Positions 12,395-25,797 of a DNA stretch of 64,000 nucleotides are shown one piece after another. This stretch comes from Callipepla californica brunnescens. Taxonomy: Eukaryota > Chordata > Aves > Galliformes > Odontophoridae. Every line of letters begins with the position of its first letter. Positions within the stretch are counted from its first letter, which is position 1. The notes beneath the pieces are model-generated. The model searched no databases, was not told where the DNA came from, and saw nothing but the letters and a program-made list of their open reading frames with translations. The translations under genes were made by a program, and so were the position numbers. Location of the stretch: the NCBI GenBank assembly GCA_023055505.1, contig JALIRH010000026.1:7021591-7085590 (forward strand), in the 5' to 3' direction.

Positions 12395-13544
12395 GGAGAG
12401 ATTTTTGGCGGTCTTGGAATGTCTCTTGCACTGGATGTCTCTGTTGTGGAATTCCTTAGAACAGTAACATTGCTGATAAGTGGCATCGTGTGCTCTTTAA
12501 CATACCGTACACCACTGGAAAAGGGCAACTGGTTGTGTTCAGGTCTAAATCCTTTGTTAAGAATTTGAATGTATTTGAAGCCACTGTGATGGAATAAGAG
12601 TGTGACGGCAAGTCTTTGAGCATTTGTGATATGGATAATCACCAAAAGCCAAAAAGTTTAAAGACGTTAAGCTACGAGATGAAATGCTTTGTGACAGAAC
12701 ACGTGGATAAAGGCCAGTTTTTGCGTACGTGAAATTCTTCGAGACTCGAGCATTTTCACTGGTTGGTTTCTTATTCAACATCAAAGGAAATCCCGTGGAA
12801 CAGTACTGAAAAATGAACGTAGGTGATTGCGCTTTACACTGTTTCTACTGCCTTGGATTCAGGAACTCTTTTTCGCCTGTTGCAAAGTCCATTGCTGGCA
12901 ATTGGACAGACTGGGAACTGCTGGCCAAAAAATAGTAAAACGGGATATTTGCTGTTTGTGGCTGTCTTTAACCTAACTGAAGAATTTTTAGCATGTTTTA
13001 TGAATGTGTACGTGTGTCTGGAGAAAACTTTCTGCTGGCCAGGAGGCTTATTCTCCAGGAATGTGGCAGCATTGTCTTGCATGCACAAGTAGATAGGGCT
13101 GGTGCTGCACAGCTGGAGGCCGTGCCCATCGGAAGGGCCACCAGTAACCACTGGGATGATGACTACTCCTCATCTGACTTGTTCCAGTCACAAGCAAACT
13201 TGCCAGCTTTTGGTCATACGGAAGTGCCATATATTTATGATACATATCAAGGATGTTTGCAGTTCAGCTCTGGAAGGCTGCGTTGTAGTGCTGAGCACTT
13301 TCTTACTATTCCATGTTTCCACTGGTTTATGTACTACCAAATTACTTGAATGTTGCAATGGCTCTGATTGAGCCGTGGGTTTCCCTGCCTCCTCCTCTCC
13401 TTGTCGACATGAATATTTAGCATGAAAGACAGAGCTTACGCATGACAATGTTTTTGTAGACTTCCTTCGTTGCTTCGAATGTGGTTTTTAATGTTTAAAT
13501 ACTCCAAAGGATGACTTAAACTAGTATTTGATAAGCTTTTTACA

Positions 13545-13550
13545 AATAAA
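13545..13550 (+). terminator. FHDC1: Proximal polyadenylation signal AATAAA of FHDC1
   Basis: Canonical AATAAA about 1.15 kb after the stop codon, followed about 20 bases later by a T-rich stretch with TGTCTT (around 13560-13590) that could act as the downstream element. Confidence 0.5.
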
Positions 13551-14380
13551 AACACCTCCTTTTTCCTGCGGATACAGATTTTCATGTCTTGCTAGTCTAA
13601 GGTACGGAGAATGAGGGAAAACTTGTTCAGCGTGCTATGCATCTTCCTAAGGGAAATGTTTGTAGGTGGGGAAACTGATGGCAGCTGTTCTCCTGAGCAT
13701 CCTATTTGAAGAGTTGCCTTTCCACTCGCTTACAAATGAAGCCTCATTTAATAATAAAAACAAGAGTAAAGTATAAAGGAAATCTCTTCAGACAAGTGGC
13801 ATTGACTTAGGGCAGATCTGCCTCTCCGCTCTATCCCTCAGTGCTGGAAGCGTGTAGCTCAGTGAGAACGAGCCGTTTAATTGCTCACGTGCATCTCAAG
13901 GGCTAGTATCAGGGACAGCTACCTTTGTCTTTCGATGTTGGCAAGGGGCCCTTCGTGCTTCCTGATGTCTTACTGCAGACGTCGTACCCAAACACCACAA
14001 AGTATTACGTGGGGTCTCTTGTTCGAGTCTGTCCCACAGGGAGAATTTATATAGCCCACCTTTTTGGCAAGGGTGAATTTTTGCTCGAAACCCTGTGTAA
14101 GCTTTTTCAATGCTGCCTCCCTTGTGGGTTACATGAACGAAAAGCATCTCCTTTCTCCTTATTTGTATCTGTGTGTATGTATGCACATCTGCGAGAGCAG
14201 ATGAACGATTCTTCTCCTTTATTAAGAAAAAAAAAAAAAGCAACCAAACTTTTATTGGTAGCAAGCTTGAAAAATAATTTAAATGTGTTTTGGTATATGT
14301 AAATTTCTATAAATCTGTGTAAAAGAAAACTGAATGTATTTAATGGAACATTTATACATTTCGGAGTAACTTGGTAGTTT

Positions 14381-14386
14381 AATAAA
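14381..14386 (+). terminator. FHDC1: Distal polyadenylation signal AATAAA of FHDC1
   Basis: Canonical AATAAA in TTTAATAAAGTTCCC. The 160 bases before it are AT-rich and UTR-like (TGTAAATTTCTATAAATC region), and a T/TG-rich stretch follows at 14410-14445. I consider it the more likely main end. Confidence 0.6.
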
Positions 14387-14400
14387 GTTCCCATTTACTG

Positions 14401-17400
14401 GGTACGGGCTTTATCCTTCTCCTTCCTGTCGTACCTTTGGCTTTGGAGATCACCAGCGACTGGAGCCCGATTGTAGGTACCTGTGGGAAAATCCCCAGAG
14501 AAAGGGCTTTGCAGCAGAACTGCTGGCATTTGAAGTACGAGCCATCTCTTTGCCCTCAGATGAGCAGTTCATCTTAAGTTTCCGAATGTTCCTGAGGCAG
14601 GGCCTTCTGTGCAGGCCCGGGTATAATGTGGAAGGCATTAGGTGGTGGATGCAGCACGTTGTGTGCTGTGGCCAAGACAAATGTTCATGGCAGTAACAAG
14701 TCTGGATCTGTCACTATCTTCATGCCTTTTAGCTTAGTGCACTTTGTTGGGAAATCCTGGTTTACAGCTCCCAGGGCTTTGCAAATAAAGAACAGCCTGT
14801 TTTGCAGGAGCAGGTGCTGATTTCTGCCCTGTTATTCTGCAGTTCTACCTTCCATCCCATTCTCCTGTGATTTTTTTTCTTTTTTTCCCTGCTTTATTGC
14901 GTAAGAAAAGAAAGGCAGCCAGCCTCCTTGTCCTCAGGGAGCACTTCCTCCCTTCTGCTATGGGAATGGTTTTCGGACTGGAATTGCTGCTATTTGCAAA
15001 CTCGTTCAAGCCCCTGACTTTTCTTGTCGGGCGAGTGCGGCTCTCCCTTGCGGAGCAGCGCACACCTGCTGTCTGCCGGCGCTGAGTGACGGCTGCTGAT
15101 GGAATCTACGTGGGAAAGCCCTTCGCCATCAAAAGGTGTGTCTCAGAAGTTCTTTTTTTTTTTTTTCTTTCTCTTTTTAAACTTCATTTTTATTTCAAAA
15201 GGGTTCGTGATTACCGATTCATTATTTAAACTACCAGCTGTCAGAAGCAGCGGTGCCCCGTAGGTTTAATTTCCCACGTCATGAGATTTTCCTGAACGCG
15301 AAGAGGCTGTGGGGCTGCAGGCGTGTTTGAAGAAAGATGGGAGAGCTTTTCTCCGGCTTTGTTGTGCCGAGCAGCGGGTGCCTGTGATCGTCATCAGAGG
15401 CGAGTCCTTCTCCTTTGATGGCTGTCGGGGTGACGGTGAAGTCGGGGAGCCCGGGGGGGTACACGAGGGCATCTGGGGCTGTGAAGCTGCCGGAGACTGC
15501 GAGATAGGGGAGCGAGCTGTGGGAGGAGGAGAGATGCTGATTCATACTTGGAGGAATTTAATATTCACATCTCATGTGGGAACTGCATACAAATGAGGGG
15601 CTCACTGCATCCCTCGTTACAACAGCTCATTAAATTACCAGGAGAGACAGAAAGAGTTCTCATCACGCCTCCCACAGCGTACAAGTCCGGACTATGTCAT
15701 TCAAAAGAACCCAATGGTATCTTTCTAATCTTAGGCTCTGTCTGTGTGGACGGATGCAGAGTGCCGCCCGTTGGCTCTGACCTAGGCAGGCACGAGCCAG
15801 CTCCAGGCCAGGAGCACACCGCAGCGCGTGCTGGCTGCCCACTGACTCCAAACCGTCCTGGCCTGGCTGGAACTGCATCCCCACGTGCCAGGAAGAGCTG
15901 CCCTCCAGAAGGCATCTCTGCTGCTGCTGCTGCTGTGAAAAGGCAATCCCGGTGAGAGGGGCCCAGCTAAATGCAGCTCCTTTCAGATTTGGCCACTCGG
16001 TGTTTTCCATTAGCTTGATACATGCTGTTTACATCCTCCTGCCGCCGGTGCCAGAGATAACTGCCTTGGGAACAGCTCCCTGCAGGTATTGTTAGCAGCT
16101 GCTGGAAACAAAGGCGTTTGTTTTAGCCACGTCACTATCTAAACAGCCAGGAATACATTGCTTTTTTATTGCTAGTAAGCCAATAAAAATCGGCCCGGTT
16201 CTCCTGGACGAAAGATGCCTTCTGGAAATCTTCCATGCTGTTAGGGCTGGCATCTGTGCAAACAGCCCAGCAACAGCAAAGAGCGTGATGCTGAGGCAAA
16301 GAATGCATGAAGGGCTCTCATGGCAACCAAGCATTTCTCCTCCATGTGTCATCACCACCAGCATCCACTGCTTGCGCTTGGACAGAGTTGCTTCCAGCCT
16401 ACACCATATGGATCCTTGCTCCATAGCTGGCTTCTGTCTCTTTCCAGACTGCAAGCTCAAGCTGCATAGCATAGAAATGTAACTCTGATTTTTAAAAACA
16501 AGTCGTAAGATCCATCCAGGTGCTGCTGCCCTTCCTTACTGCAGCGAACCACAGGGAGTGTGGAGGCCGTGCTTTTAAACTGATTCCAGTGTTTGTAGCT
16601 GTTGACGAAGTGCTTGGTTGGTGCCCTAGTCTGGAAGGAGGGGAGAGACTGGGACATCGCAGAGAATATTTGCCCTCTCTGAAGCGGGGATGCTGGACAG
16701 ACTGCCTTTGAACAGTGATGTGTCTCCTGCTTTTGATGATGTCTGAACAATAGCCCCGTCTTTTCTCTGTTCCATCCTTATTTCTTAGAGATGATGGAGG
16801 ATGACAGACTTTGTGCCTCCCGTGCAGAGCAGAGGAGAGAGATGAACTCTACCTACAGTTAAAAACAAACAAATGAACATTAGGACTTTGACCATCAGAC
16901 AGAGCTGGTAGTTTCGAACAACTCTCAGCTGCACAGAGGCACCAGCTGTTACCAATGGCTGCAGGGATCCAGCATCAAAAATGGCATAAAAGCCGATCTC
17001 TGTGTAGCTCTGCATCATCCGAGTTCCTATTTCCTCTTCATCCTGAAACAGAAATACTGGCAACTGAACGAAAGTGGTGTTCGTTTGGGCAACCGAAGGG
17101 AGCTGGCTAGGAAATAATTTGATTCCGCTTCTAAATAATAACGTGCAATTAACTTTGTTTCCCACTACTCTTCCATTTCTTTGTCACTAGAAGCGGAAAA
17201 GTTGTCTCCAGCAGTGAGGAGGGTCCATGAGTGCAGAACCAGCACCTGTAGCTACATTGTTCTTGCTGCTGCTTGCTCCTGATTCTTCTCTAGGGCTTCG
17301 GGAAAAAAAAAGATGGGCTGCCTGCGTGCACTTTCAGTAGTTTCTTCCAAAAACATAAACTTCTGTGTCGTTTTGTTGGTCTAGAACAAGTTCAGGAAGG

Positions 17401-18354
17401 AATTGGATGTATTTCTAAAATGGACACGTGCACAAGTAGTAGTTCTGAATTACTGTCTGGTAACTGGCGTGCTGCCTGTGGAAATGAGGGAAACGTGTAA
17501 GAGGAAAAACGTGATGATTACAAATGAGCAGGCAGAGCTGAGACAAGTTCTCAAGAAGAATGTGGAGCTTTTCTCTCTATCATTACCATCCCTGTGCTTC
17601 CCTGGGTGTCGGCTGTTCCTGGCTGACCCAGCTACGAGCGCGGCCTCCAGAAGAAGCCAGGGGTCCCCAGCGCCTGGCCCTGCTCCATCACTGAAGAGAA
17701 CACTCCACTGAGCACTGCTGGAGCCACTTCAGATCTCGTGCTGAACAAGGACACGCTGTGAGCTCCACGTTTTTGTTCCCAGGCTTTCTCATGCAGCATT
17801 GAAACTGATTCAAACCTATTCCCTGTGCAAATCTTCAGTTTCCCATTTCAGGATGAAGAATGATCGTAAATGTGTTTTTGATTCTTTTCCCCACCCTTTT
17901 ACAGCTGTATTTGCCCCTTTACATCCCGTGACTATTTCCTCCCACTCCTATTTCCTCTGTTTCAGTTTTCCATCCTGCGCTATTACATTTTCCAGCCTCT
18001 ACTAATAACTCATCTCCCCTCTTTATCTCCCGTTCACGCTGCGGTGTTTCTGTGTTCTCCAGCTCACTCCATTCCACTCTTTCTGTGTTTCTGGAGCCTT
18101 TGATGGCTGTTCTGCTCCTTTGATTTTTGTTTGTTTTTTTTCCCTTTCTGCCATGGGTTGCCTTTCCCCAAACATCTGTCGGCAAAAACTGCAAGCTGTC
18201 GCTTTTCCCTGCTTCTTCCAGTAAGAGGTGGGAATAGGGCAACAGAAATGCCTCTGTTTTTCATGTTTACACATCCGTATTTTGTAGCTCTGCCTTGTCC
18301 TTGTGAGCAAGTTGCTGGAGTTCACTGTCCCCAAGCAGAGAGGGATCACATCAG
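14401..18354. other. Intergenic sequence downstream of FHDC1
   Basis: No exon or repeat family is recognised. The part 14.99-15.53 kb is more GC- and CpG-rich than its surroundings, with a T-run at about 15151-15163 and a G-run near 15450, but I see no promoter structure. The part 17.85-18.15 kb is pyrimidine-rich on the + strand. Confidence 0.6.
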
Positions 18355-18576
18355 ATCATATAGAAACATAAAGGTTGGAAAAGACCATCAAGATCACCTA
18401 GTCCAACCACCAACCCACCCCTACAGTGCCTACTAACCATGTATTTCAGTGTCATATCCACACATTCTTGAAAGCCCCTGGAGACGGTGACTCCCCACCT
18501 CCCCGGGCAGCCTGTACCAGTGCCTACCACTCTTTTTGAGAAGTTTCTACTAATATCCAACTTAGACCCTAATGCC
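18355..18576 (-). mobile_element. CR1 LINE fragment, 3' part, minus strand
   Basis: From the left the sequence reads AAGGTTGGAAAAGACCATCA, AGATCACCTAGTCCAACC and later CCGGGCAGCCTGTACCAGTG, ending in ACTAATATCCAACTTAGACC. This is the reverse complement of the CR1 3' UTR and the last part of its ORF2. The 8-bp terminal repeats (ATTCTATG type) are reduced to ATAGAAACATA. It is a 5'-truncated copy, typical of CR1. Confidence 0.9.
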
Positions 18577-21500
18577 TGATTCAGTGCTAATGCTGCTCCC
18601 CACCATACTGAGCATGGGGAAATGTTGCAGAGATGGCTGAGGAAATTCTGCCCAACTAAAGCTGAAGGTGATTTGGCTCCACGGTACCAGTTTGTAAAGC
18701 CCTAATGAAAGGACATCAGCAGCTCAGCTCAAAAGCCATCCAGCTCGGGGACGCCTCACCCACCTGTAATCTTGGTGCCACAAGCAAAAAGGTTTGTGCA
18801 GCCAGTTGAGTGTTGTTTCCCTATGTATTCAAGCAGAATAATTGCATCATTTCTCAGCCCAGCACGTAGGTGTTCATGGTACGGGCTCAGGTTGCAGCAG
18901 CTTTGTTTTTCTCTCATACAGTGAGGACCAAGACCTCTTTATAACAGCAGATTGCTCTCAGAAGCCCAGAGATGTTTCTTGGAGAATATGTGCTGTTTTC
19001 CTTCTGGTGCAAGTGACTAATCACTGCACCAAACAGAGAACACTGAGCGCGTGCACAGTGTGGTCGGACAGCACGGGCACTGCTTGTTGCTCTGAGCTCT
19101 TTGCGTTCCTATGTTCTGTGTGCTGGCCCAGCATTGCTCACCCCAGGGCAGGCTTTGAGGGCAGTGCCCCCAGCGGCCCAGAAGGAACTGGGGAAGGAAG
19201 CAGCTGTGCCCCTGCCCCAGGGCAGCATTTGCTATAGCTAAACGTTTTTGGCAGGTGTTTGCTTACCCTGCTCTTAAAGGGTTTACCAATAATAGTAAAT
19301 GAGGGTAAACGCTCCCATCGATTTGCTTGTGTACTCCAGGATGGGATGTCTGTTTATGAGGATGAAGCAAAGCATCTCATCTCCTGACAAATGTGACACC
19401 TCAGATGCATATCTTTCCTTGCAACATGGCATTGATAATGAACTCGGCGTATCCACCCTTGGAACCACCATGTTTATCCTAATGCATAAGTGTATAAAGC
19501 AGCAGCTAACTGGTAACCCTAGAAATCCATATAATATCTTCTTATTGCAGGAAAATACTGTCTGCGCTCCTCAGAAGGACTTGATGCAATCCGTTGCCTG
19601 AGATTTGTCGCCCAGCGGATGGAGTGTGGGATGGAACAGAGCAGCTCCTGTTGGTGCCCTCGTCACTGCTCCAAGAGAGTGTGAGACAACTTACGCAGCA
19701 AGGGGAGGGAGCGGGATCAGAGCTCGAGATGGACTTCAGGTGGAGCAAGGCAGCACGGAAATGATTACGGTGAGAAGGCAGACACTCAAGCAAGGCCACT
19801 GGGTTCACACCAGCGCCCAGAGTCCAGGTCCCCGGCCCACATGCTTAAATATCCAAAAGAGCATGGGATGTGGCAAAAGTAACCCATTAGAGACAGGTGG
19901 TGGGAGCGCAGCAAGAGATGTGTTGTATTTGTGAAAGCAACTGACGGTATCGTAGAGGCTGCAAAGCAGAGGCTGGGGAAAATGTGTAGCTCCAACATTC
20001 AGCATGAATTGGTAAAGCGAGCATGTGAGTAATCATAGAGGGCCATTCTGCGACTAAGTCCAAACTCTCGTTTGATGAAATTACTTCTCTGAATAAATCT
20101 CACTTAACTGACAGTAAATACCCCTGAATAAAATGTCCAGCCTTAATATACAACATTTGAAATGGCAGATAATTTATCCCAACCTTTGGCAAGTAGTTCA
20201 AACAGATTATCGAGCTTTCTGTTTAGAACTGTCTTAGTGTTTCTAGCACAAATTAATTGGGGTGGAGTGTCTAATTGCTAGTAACTGGATCTGTTATGGT
20301 TCCGTGTGCCAAGCTGGCAGCTCCTGTTACCAGATTCCTGCTTCTCAGAGGCAGCTCTTGCAGGGAGAGAGCCGTGATTCTAGCAGTGGGACCAGTGCTG
20401 GGACTGGGGAGGCTGCCTCAGGCCTCTGTCTGCACCGGCCTCTCTCTAAGTGTGACATGGAGACTTTGGGCGGTGGAGGAGTCCTGGCTGCTAGCTGATG
20501 GGCTGCTGCTGTCCTTCTGGCCTGGGCTGACCCAAATCTGCTCCTAAAATCAGTTGGACAGCAGCTTGCTGGGGCACAGGGAAGCTCCGTGGGATTAGAC
20601 CTGATCTTATTGCAATGGTTTTCCAGGCCACTCTCTGTCAAAGCAAAAGCATGCCTGACAGGAGGAGTTGTTTCAGAGCTAAATGATGTCTGTTTTTCAA
20701 CATCTGTTTTTAATTAGGCATCTGCTCTATGGCCAATTACAAAGCCTGAAACCACTGAGCGTCACCAGAGCCATCCCTAGTCAAAGCTGCCATACTTACT
20801 GCTCCTCATTCACTGGCAGGAGGTGTTCACACGGGCAGACTCTGTCTGCTTACCCCTTTGTTGCCTCCTGCAGCCTTCCTGCAGCTCTCCTCCCTTCTCC
20901 TGCTGACCCTGAAGCTATTTTCAGTAAACCTCTTTCCCTTCCCTGTGGGGGCATTCTGTAATTAAGGAGACAGTGATAACATCTAGTGTTTATTTTCTGA
21001 TGTCCTTTAAAAAGGGAGCTCTGAGCCTGTCCCCTCTTCTCCCTTCCCTTCCTTAAGCAGAGCTGAGTGTGGAACCTGGAGCTACGCTGATGCGTGTGCG
21101 GATTAGATGCCTCTTCTCAGTTGAACTCGTTTGTCCATATTGACCATTTCCTATGCATTAAAGCCTTTTAGAAAGAGGACACTCTCCCACCCAGTCTTCT
21201 CCCATTGTGGAGCTCATGCCCCCGCTCGCTGCATTGGGCTCCCCAGAAAGAAAAGACAACTCATTTGAGCGCAACGCCGGGTCTCCTTATTGATGTTGTT
21301 ACAGAGCCCTGCACTATGGCAACCGGAGCAGGAGGGAGGAGGCCCCCAAGATGACTGCCTGGGCCACAGGTGTTGATCCAGCGTGGGTGAGTCACGGGGC
21401 CGTGCTTCACCACAGCCACCTGCGGCAGCTCTGCCGTGAGTCACCGCAGCCTGAGAAGACTTGCAGCACTTCCTGGGCCACTGGGAGGAGGACATCAGGT

Positions 21501-23536
21501 GACACCACCACCTGCCGCGGGAATCGAGTCATAGGGAGCTCTGCTTTGGGAGCAGGAGAAAACAGCACCCCAGGAAGAGCTCTCAGCTGGCTCAGCTGGG
21601 CACATGTTTCTGTGCTATGGGACCTATAGGGCAGAGACCCTTCCCACAGGGGAGTGAGACGGGGTGGCAAGGTGTATGCGTGTCACTCTGTCACAGCAAA
21701 GCCTGAAAGACGAGGAGGGGGGATGCAGCAGAGGGTTCATGGAGGAGTGACTTTTAAGCATTTTGATGTCCCCTCTTCTCCTTCTTGGCTTTTGTGATTC
21801 TCCCAGTACCGTTTTCCCCCCTATTTGACCACAGACGGAAAGTCCCAAGTTGTTGTCTTTGTACACTGCGTCCTGCTGCCAGTGGGTCCCAGTTCCTACA
21901 GTGCTGGCTCAAACCAATGGGCTGAACCCAGCTGAAGGAGCCCTCGCTCATCTCCAGCTGCCATCGAGTGCTTTTGCATCTTCTACCAAATCAAATCACA
22001 GCAGTTCAGCATTTCCGTGGGATCTGTGATTGTTTCAAAGACCCTGCCCATTTCTGAGAAGGTGCCAAGAAGTCTCTTCCAAATCCAAATGTAAAAAAAA
22101 GAAACCCTCTTTTCCACCTTCAAAGACTTTTATGAAAGTGCAGAACTCACGGTAATTGCTTTTATGTCAGGCGCGTTGCCTTCTGAAGTTAAAACAAATG
22201 CAGTGAAGTTGTCAAGTTTTTTCAATATTTTCTTGAAATGGTATAGACCTTACTGAAATCAAAAATCATCTATCTCATGCTGTGGCAGAAGAGGCTGATG
22301 GAGTGGATTTTGCTAAAGCTGGAGGTATGTGTGACAACAGAGGGGCTCCAAGCTGCTCTTTGACCCTGTCACACAGAGATGGGCAGCTGGAGCTCAGGCA
22401 CCAGAAGAAAGAGGAAGGTCCACCTTAAGGTCCGCAGGGTTTGGGGTGCCCTGTCTCGGCTTAGTATATTTTCTTCCTTTCCTTCATCCTCCTGGTCTGG
22501 TTCCAATGTTTGTCCGTCCTGGGGCAGCCCTGTGTTTCAACTGATAAATGTGATATGCTGGTACAAAGGGGACAAGTGTCACTGTGCACATGCAGGGTGC
22601 CTTACCTAAAAGCTATAGAGCAATCTTCAGGTCAGGCAGAATACCTCACAGGAGTAGTCCCTCACCTTTTCAGAGGAATCACTTCGCTGGTTGGTGCATG
22701 AATGCATCAGAAGGTGACAGCTAGTGGATGTGGCATGTTCTGGGCACGTTCAGCATGACCACTGTATTACTGCTGTGTCTCGGATTACAAAGACGTGCAC
22801 AGTAGCTGCAATGTCATGAGGCAGCCAATGCCAGTGCAGGTGGGATGAGGTATGGACGCCCTCCATGGGTGCATCCGGAGCTGTTTGCGGAATGTGGCAC
22901 AAAGCTTGCTCTAAAAGGTGCCCCAGAAGCCTCCTGTGTACACCGGACCATCCCAGAGGCGCATGTGTTTTTCTGCTGCTCTGACGGAGTGTGGATGTTG
23001 GAGAGCCGTGGCTCCAATCCCTGAATCCTGGCTTTAAGTGGCAGAGCTCTTTGGAGTGGTTCTCCAGGGAAGTGACTGAAAAGCAAAGGCATTTGGAAGT
23101 ACGGTAGAAACCTGCTGGTTTTTGCACCAGAACAGGCAGGGCAGCTCAGGACCTCATTTTCCAGAGGCCAGGAATGTGCAGGGTGTCTCAACGGTCCCCG
23201 GGGTACTTGACTCACGTGCCCCCAGTCAGGCATTTGACCCTGTGCACTGAGCATCATGGCATCTTGTTTTCATGAATGGAAAAGCTCGGTGTGCCCCGTT
23301 CTTCCCACCTGTCTTTTATCAGTTTACTCTTCATAAAAGGATTATGCTAATGCGTGTCTTGGCCCCATCCCAGTGGTGCCTCATATCAGCTGGGAGCACC
23401 CAGCAGCAGCAGCCAGGCCTTCCTGTTTCAGGACAGATATTTGGGGCTGTGTAAGTTGCACACATTAAAATTAACTGTTTGGTTACAGGAATGCACACTG
23501 TTGATTTGATGTCCTAATGACTATGACTTCAGTGAA
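18577..23536. other. Intergenic sequence without recognised genes
   Basis: Many short open frames occur in both strands but none shows a known domain or coherent splice structure. GC content is moderate. No further CR1 copy is recognised in these 5 kb. Confidence 0.55.
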
Positions 23537-23672
23537 ATGGCTGAGGTTGGAAGGGCCCTTAGGGTCCAGCCCCAGCTCCAGCAGGACCACCCAGAGCAGC
23601 TGCCCAGACTCATGTCCAGGTGGCTTTTGGAGATCTCCAAGAAGGAGACTCCATATCCTTTCTGGGCAGCAT
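23537..23672 (-). mobile_element. CR1 LINE fragment, 3' part, minus strand
   Basis: The sequence CTGAGGTTGGAAGGGCCCTT followed by CCAGCTCCAGCAGGACCACC and CTTTTGGAGATCTCCAAG, ending TTTCTGGGCAGC, is the reverse complement of a CR1 3' end of the subfamily with the 'ggacttgggggtc' type UTR. It lacks the terminal short repeats. Confidence 0.85.
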
Positions 23673-24924
23673 GTATCATTTCTTCTATTTTGGGCTGTAG
23701 GGCTGCTTATAAGTAGAATACCGATGCTTTATAGTGAGGAATCTGCTCTCCTGTCTAGCACTGGGAATTAATCTTCTTACTCACTTAGTATGTCGAGGAA
23801 AGAAAGGAAAATAGATCCAAGTAGAATATAGTGAGGCAAGAGACTAATGAGATGAGCAGAGCCAAGGGCGTTGCAGTGCAGTGTCCGAGTGTCAGGAGCA
23901 GGTGCTCACTGCTGCCTTGCAGGAGGAGCTTCTCTAGGAGCGCTCGGGCTGGGACATGCAGTGTGTAAGCGGTGAGCCATGTGTCATTACTCAGAGCAGC
24001 AAGACAAATGAGAAATCAATTGAACATCAAACCATGGCTGCTGATTGTCTATGTTGAAAATAAATGATTCATCGAGTGCTTTAATTGATTCATATATGTG
24101 GCAGGGAGTTCCAGTCTTGATTTATGGACCTTTCCACCAGTCAGGCAGGAAAGTCTTGCTCCCACTCACTTTATTTGTGCAACAAACATCCTTTTCTCAT
24201 GGCATAGGTTATGCCAACCCACTTGCAAGCTTTTTTCTCCCTGCCTGTTTGCTTTGCTTTGAAGCGACTGGTCACTTGACTCGCTCAAGCAGTGCTACTG
24301 CTATCAGAACCGGGTAACCGATTTGGATTTTATATCAGAGGTGTTCGGAAGGCATCAGCGTAGCCCTGATCAAAATGCTGGTCTCTGCAGCTCAGTGAGC
24401 TGCAGCCTACAGTGCACTATGTCCACAGCTCTAAGTGACCGCTTGCGGAGTTGAATGAGGCTGCACTTTCTCCCTGCTGCTCTCCCACCTGAGCTGCAGG
24501 AGCTGGAGATCTGCCTTTGCCTTTCCACAGCTGTCCCGCAGGCTGTCAGAACGGCAGGGCAGCCACGGGGTGTTGATTGCGGGTGAGGAGGTGGATGGTG
24601 GCTTGCCTAATCTGTGGGTGGCACTGTAGCAGGGCAGGGAGAGAAGGGCTCTGTCAGCGCTGGCACTTGGGGGAATGGCACAAGCAGGGAAAAGGGCATT
24701 GGAAAGTTGTCTCAGGGTTTGCCAGGAAGCTCAAGGCTGAGTCTTATTAGACACGTGTGCCGCCAGTTGTGCAAAGCTGACCCAGCCCCTTCACCATCCG
24801 TGCAGTGTGGCTGTGGTATTTGCTGCTGAGCTGTGTGTTTTCCCCTAGGTTTGCTCGCCTGCTCTGTAGGCTGGGGGTAAAGAAAAGGAGCAAGCTGTCC
24901 GAAGGGAGCTATAATAAAATACTG
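23673..24924. other. Intergenic sequence
   Basis: Nothing recognised. The short open frames show no known domain. Confidence 0.5.
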
Positions 24925-25315
24925 GGGAGTGTTCAAAGGAGGGCTGTGAAGATGGTGAAGGGCCTGGAGGGTGAGACGTATGAGGAGTGGCTGAGGCCAC
25001 TTGGTTTGTTTAGCCCGGAGCAGAAGAGCTGAGGGGAGGCCTCGTGGCAGCTACAGCTCCTCGAAAGGAGCTCTGCTCTGCTCTCTGTGACACTGTTTGG
25101 GGCCCGAGGGAACAGCACGAGGCTGTGTCAGGGGAGGGTCAGGTTGGGTATTAGGAAAGGGTTCTTCAGCAGAGGGCGGTGGGCATGACTCCAAACTGCT
25201 GGAGCTCAAAGAGCATTTGGACAATGCTCTCAGGCATAGGGTTTCGATTTTGGATGGACTCAAAGGTCTTTGTGGGTCTCTTATGACTCATAACGTTCCA
25301 TGATTCTACGATGCT
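24925..25315 (+). mobile_element. CR1 LINE 3' end, plus strand
   Basis: GGGAGTGTTCAAAGGAGGGC corresponds to the CR1 ORF2 end (the VQRRATKM region). TATGAGGAGTGGCTGAGG (YEEWLR) and CCGGAGCAGAAGAGCTGAGG follow, and the 3' UTR ends in TTCCATGATTCTACGATG, a decayed form of the ATTCTATG terminal repeats. The reading frame is broken, so this is a dead, truncated copy. Confidence 0.9.
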
Positions 25316-25720
25316 CCAGTCAAATGGCACCGAGCTCCTCTACCCACCACAAACCACAGAATATGCTGCGACTAATAGATAGGTTGAAACGGTGTGAGAA
25401 ACAAAATCAACCCCACAGTTGTAATCGCTTGCAATGGTTTGCCTCCAAGTTGTAACCCAGTAACCCAGGGGTTGATTAAGGATGGAGCCTGAGCAGCATT
25501 TGGCTTGGCACAGCCCACAGCTGCTTCACTGCTTGTTGCATGAACTGGACTGCAGGGTCTGTCTGGCTATGAAGCGATGCCTTATACCAGGCTGGATCTT
25601 TTTTTTTAATTTTTTTTCTCACCTACTTATTTATATGGACACTTAGGCTGGTGCAGTGAGAGGAGATGGGCTGCTTTTTTCCTGTATCAGTTCTGCTGAA
25701 TTCCACATCATAAGGAGCCT

Positions 25721-25797
25721 GCTTTGGCGGGGGAGTTGGACTCAATGATCTCTAGAGGTCCCTTCCAACTCCCACAATTGTGCGATTCTGTGATAGC
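25721..25797 (+). mobile_element. CR1 LINE terminal fragment, plus strand
   Basis: GAGTTGGACTCAATGATCTC, AGAGGTCCCTTCCAACTCCC and GCGATTCTGTGATA form the last 75 or so bases of a CR1 3' UTR with one recognisable terminal repeat. Only this short tail is present. Confidence 0.9.

Larger units (their letters stand above)
12395..14400 (+). other. FHDC1: FHDC1 3' UTR (probable extent)
   Basis: The sequence after the TAA stop has no long open frame matching any family I know, and no CR1 insertions. It contains two AATAAA signals (13545-13550 and 14381-14386), so the mature message probably ends near 13.57 kb, near 14.40 kb, or at both. The distal end would give a UTR of about 2 kb. No transcript data support either choice here. 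Confidence 0.7.

Noticed and set aside
11872..12645. 257-codon minus-strand open frame over the end of FHDC1
   Set aside because: It is the antisense of the Ser/Lys-rich FHDC1 tail, whose codon composition leaves the opposite frame open. It has no known domain and crosses the stop codon region.
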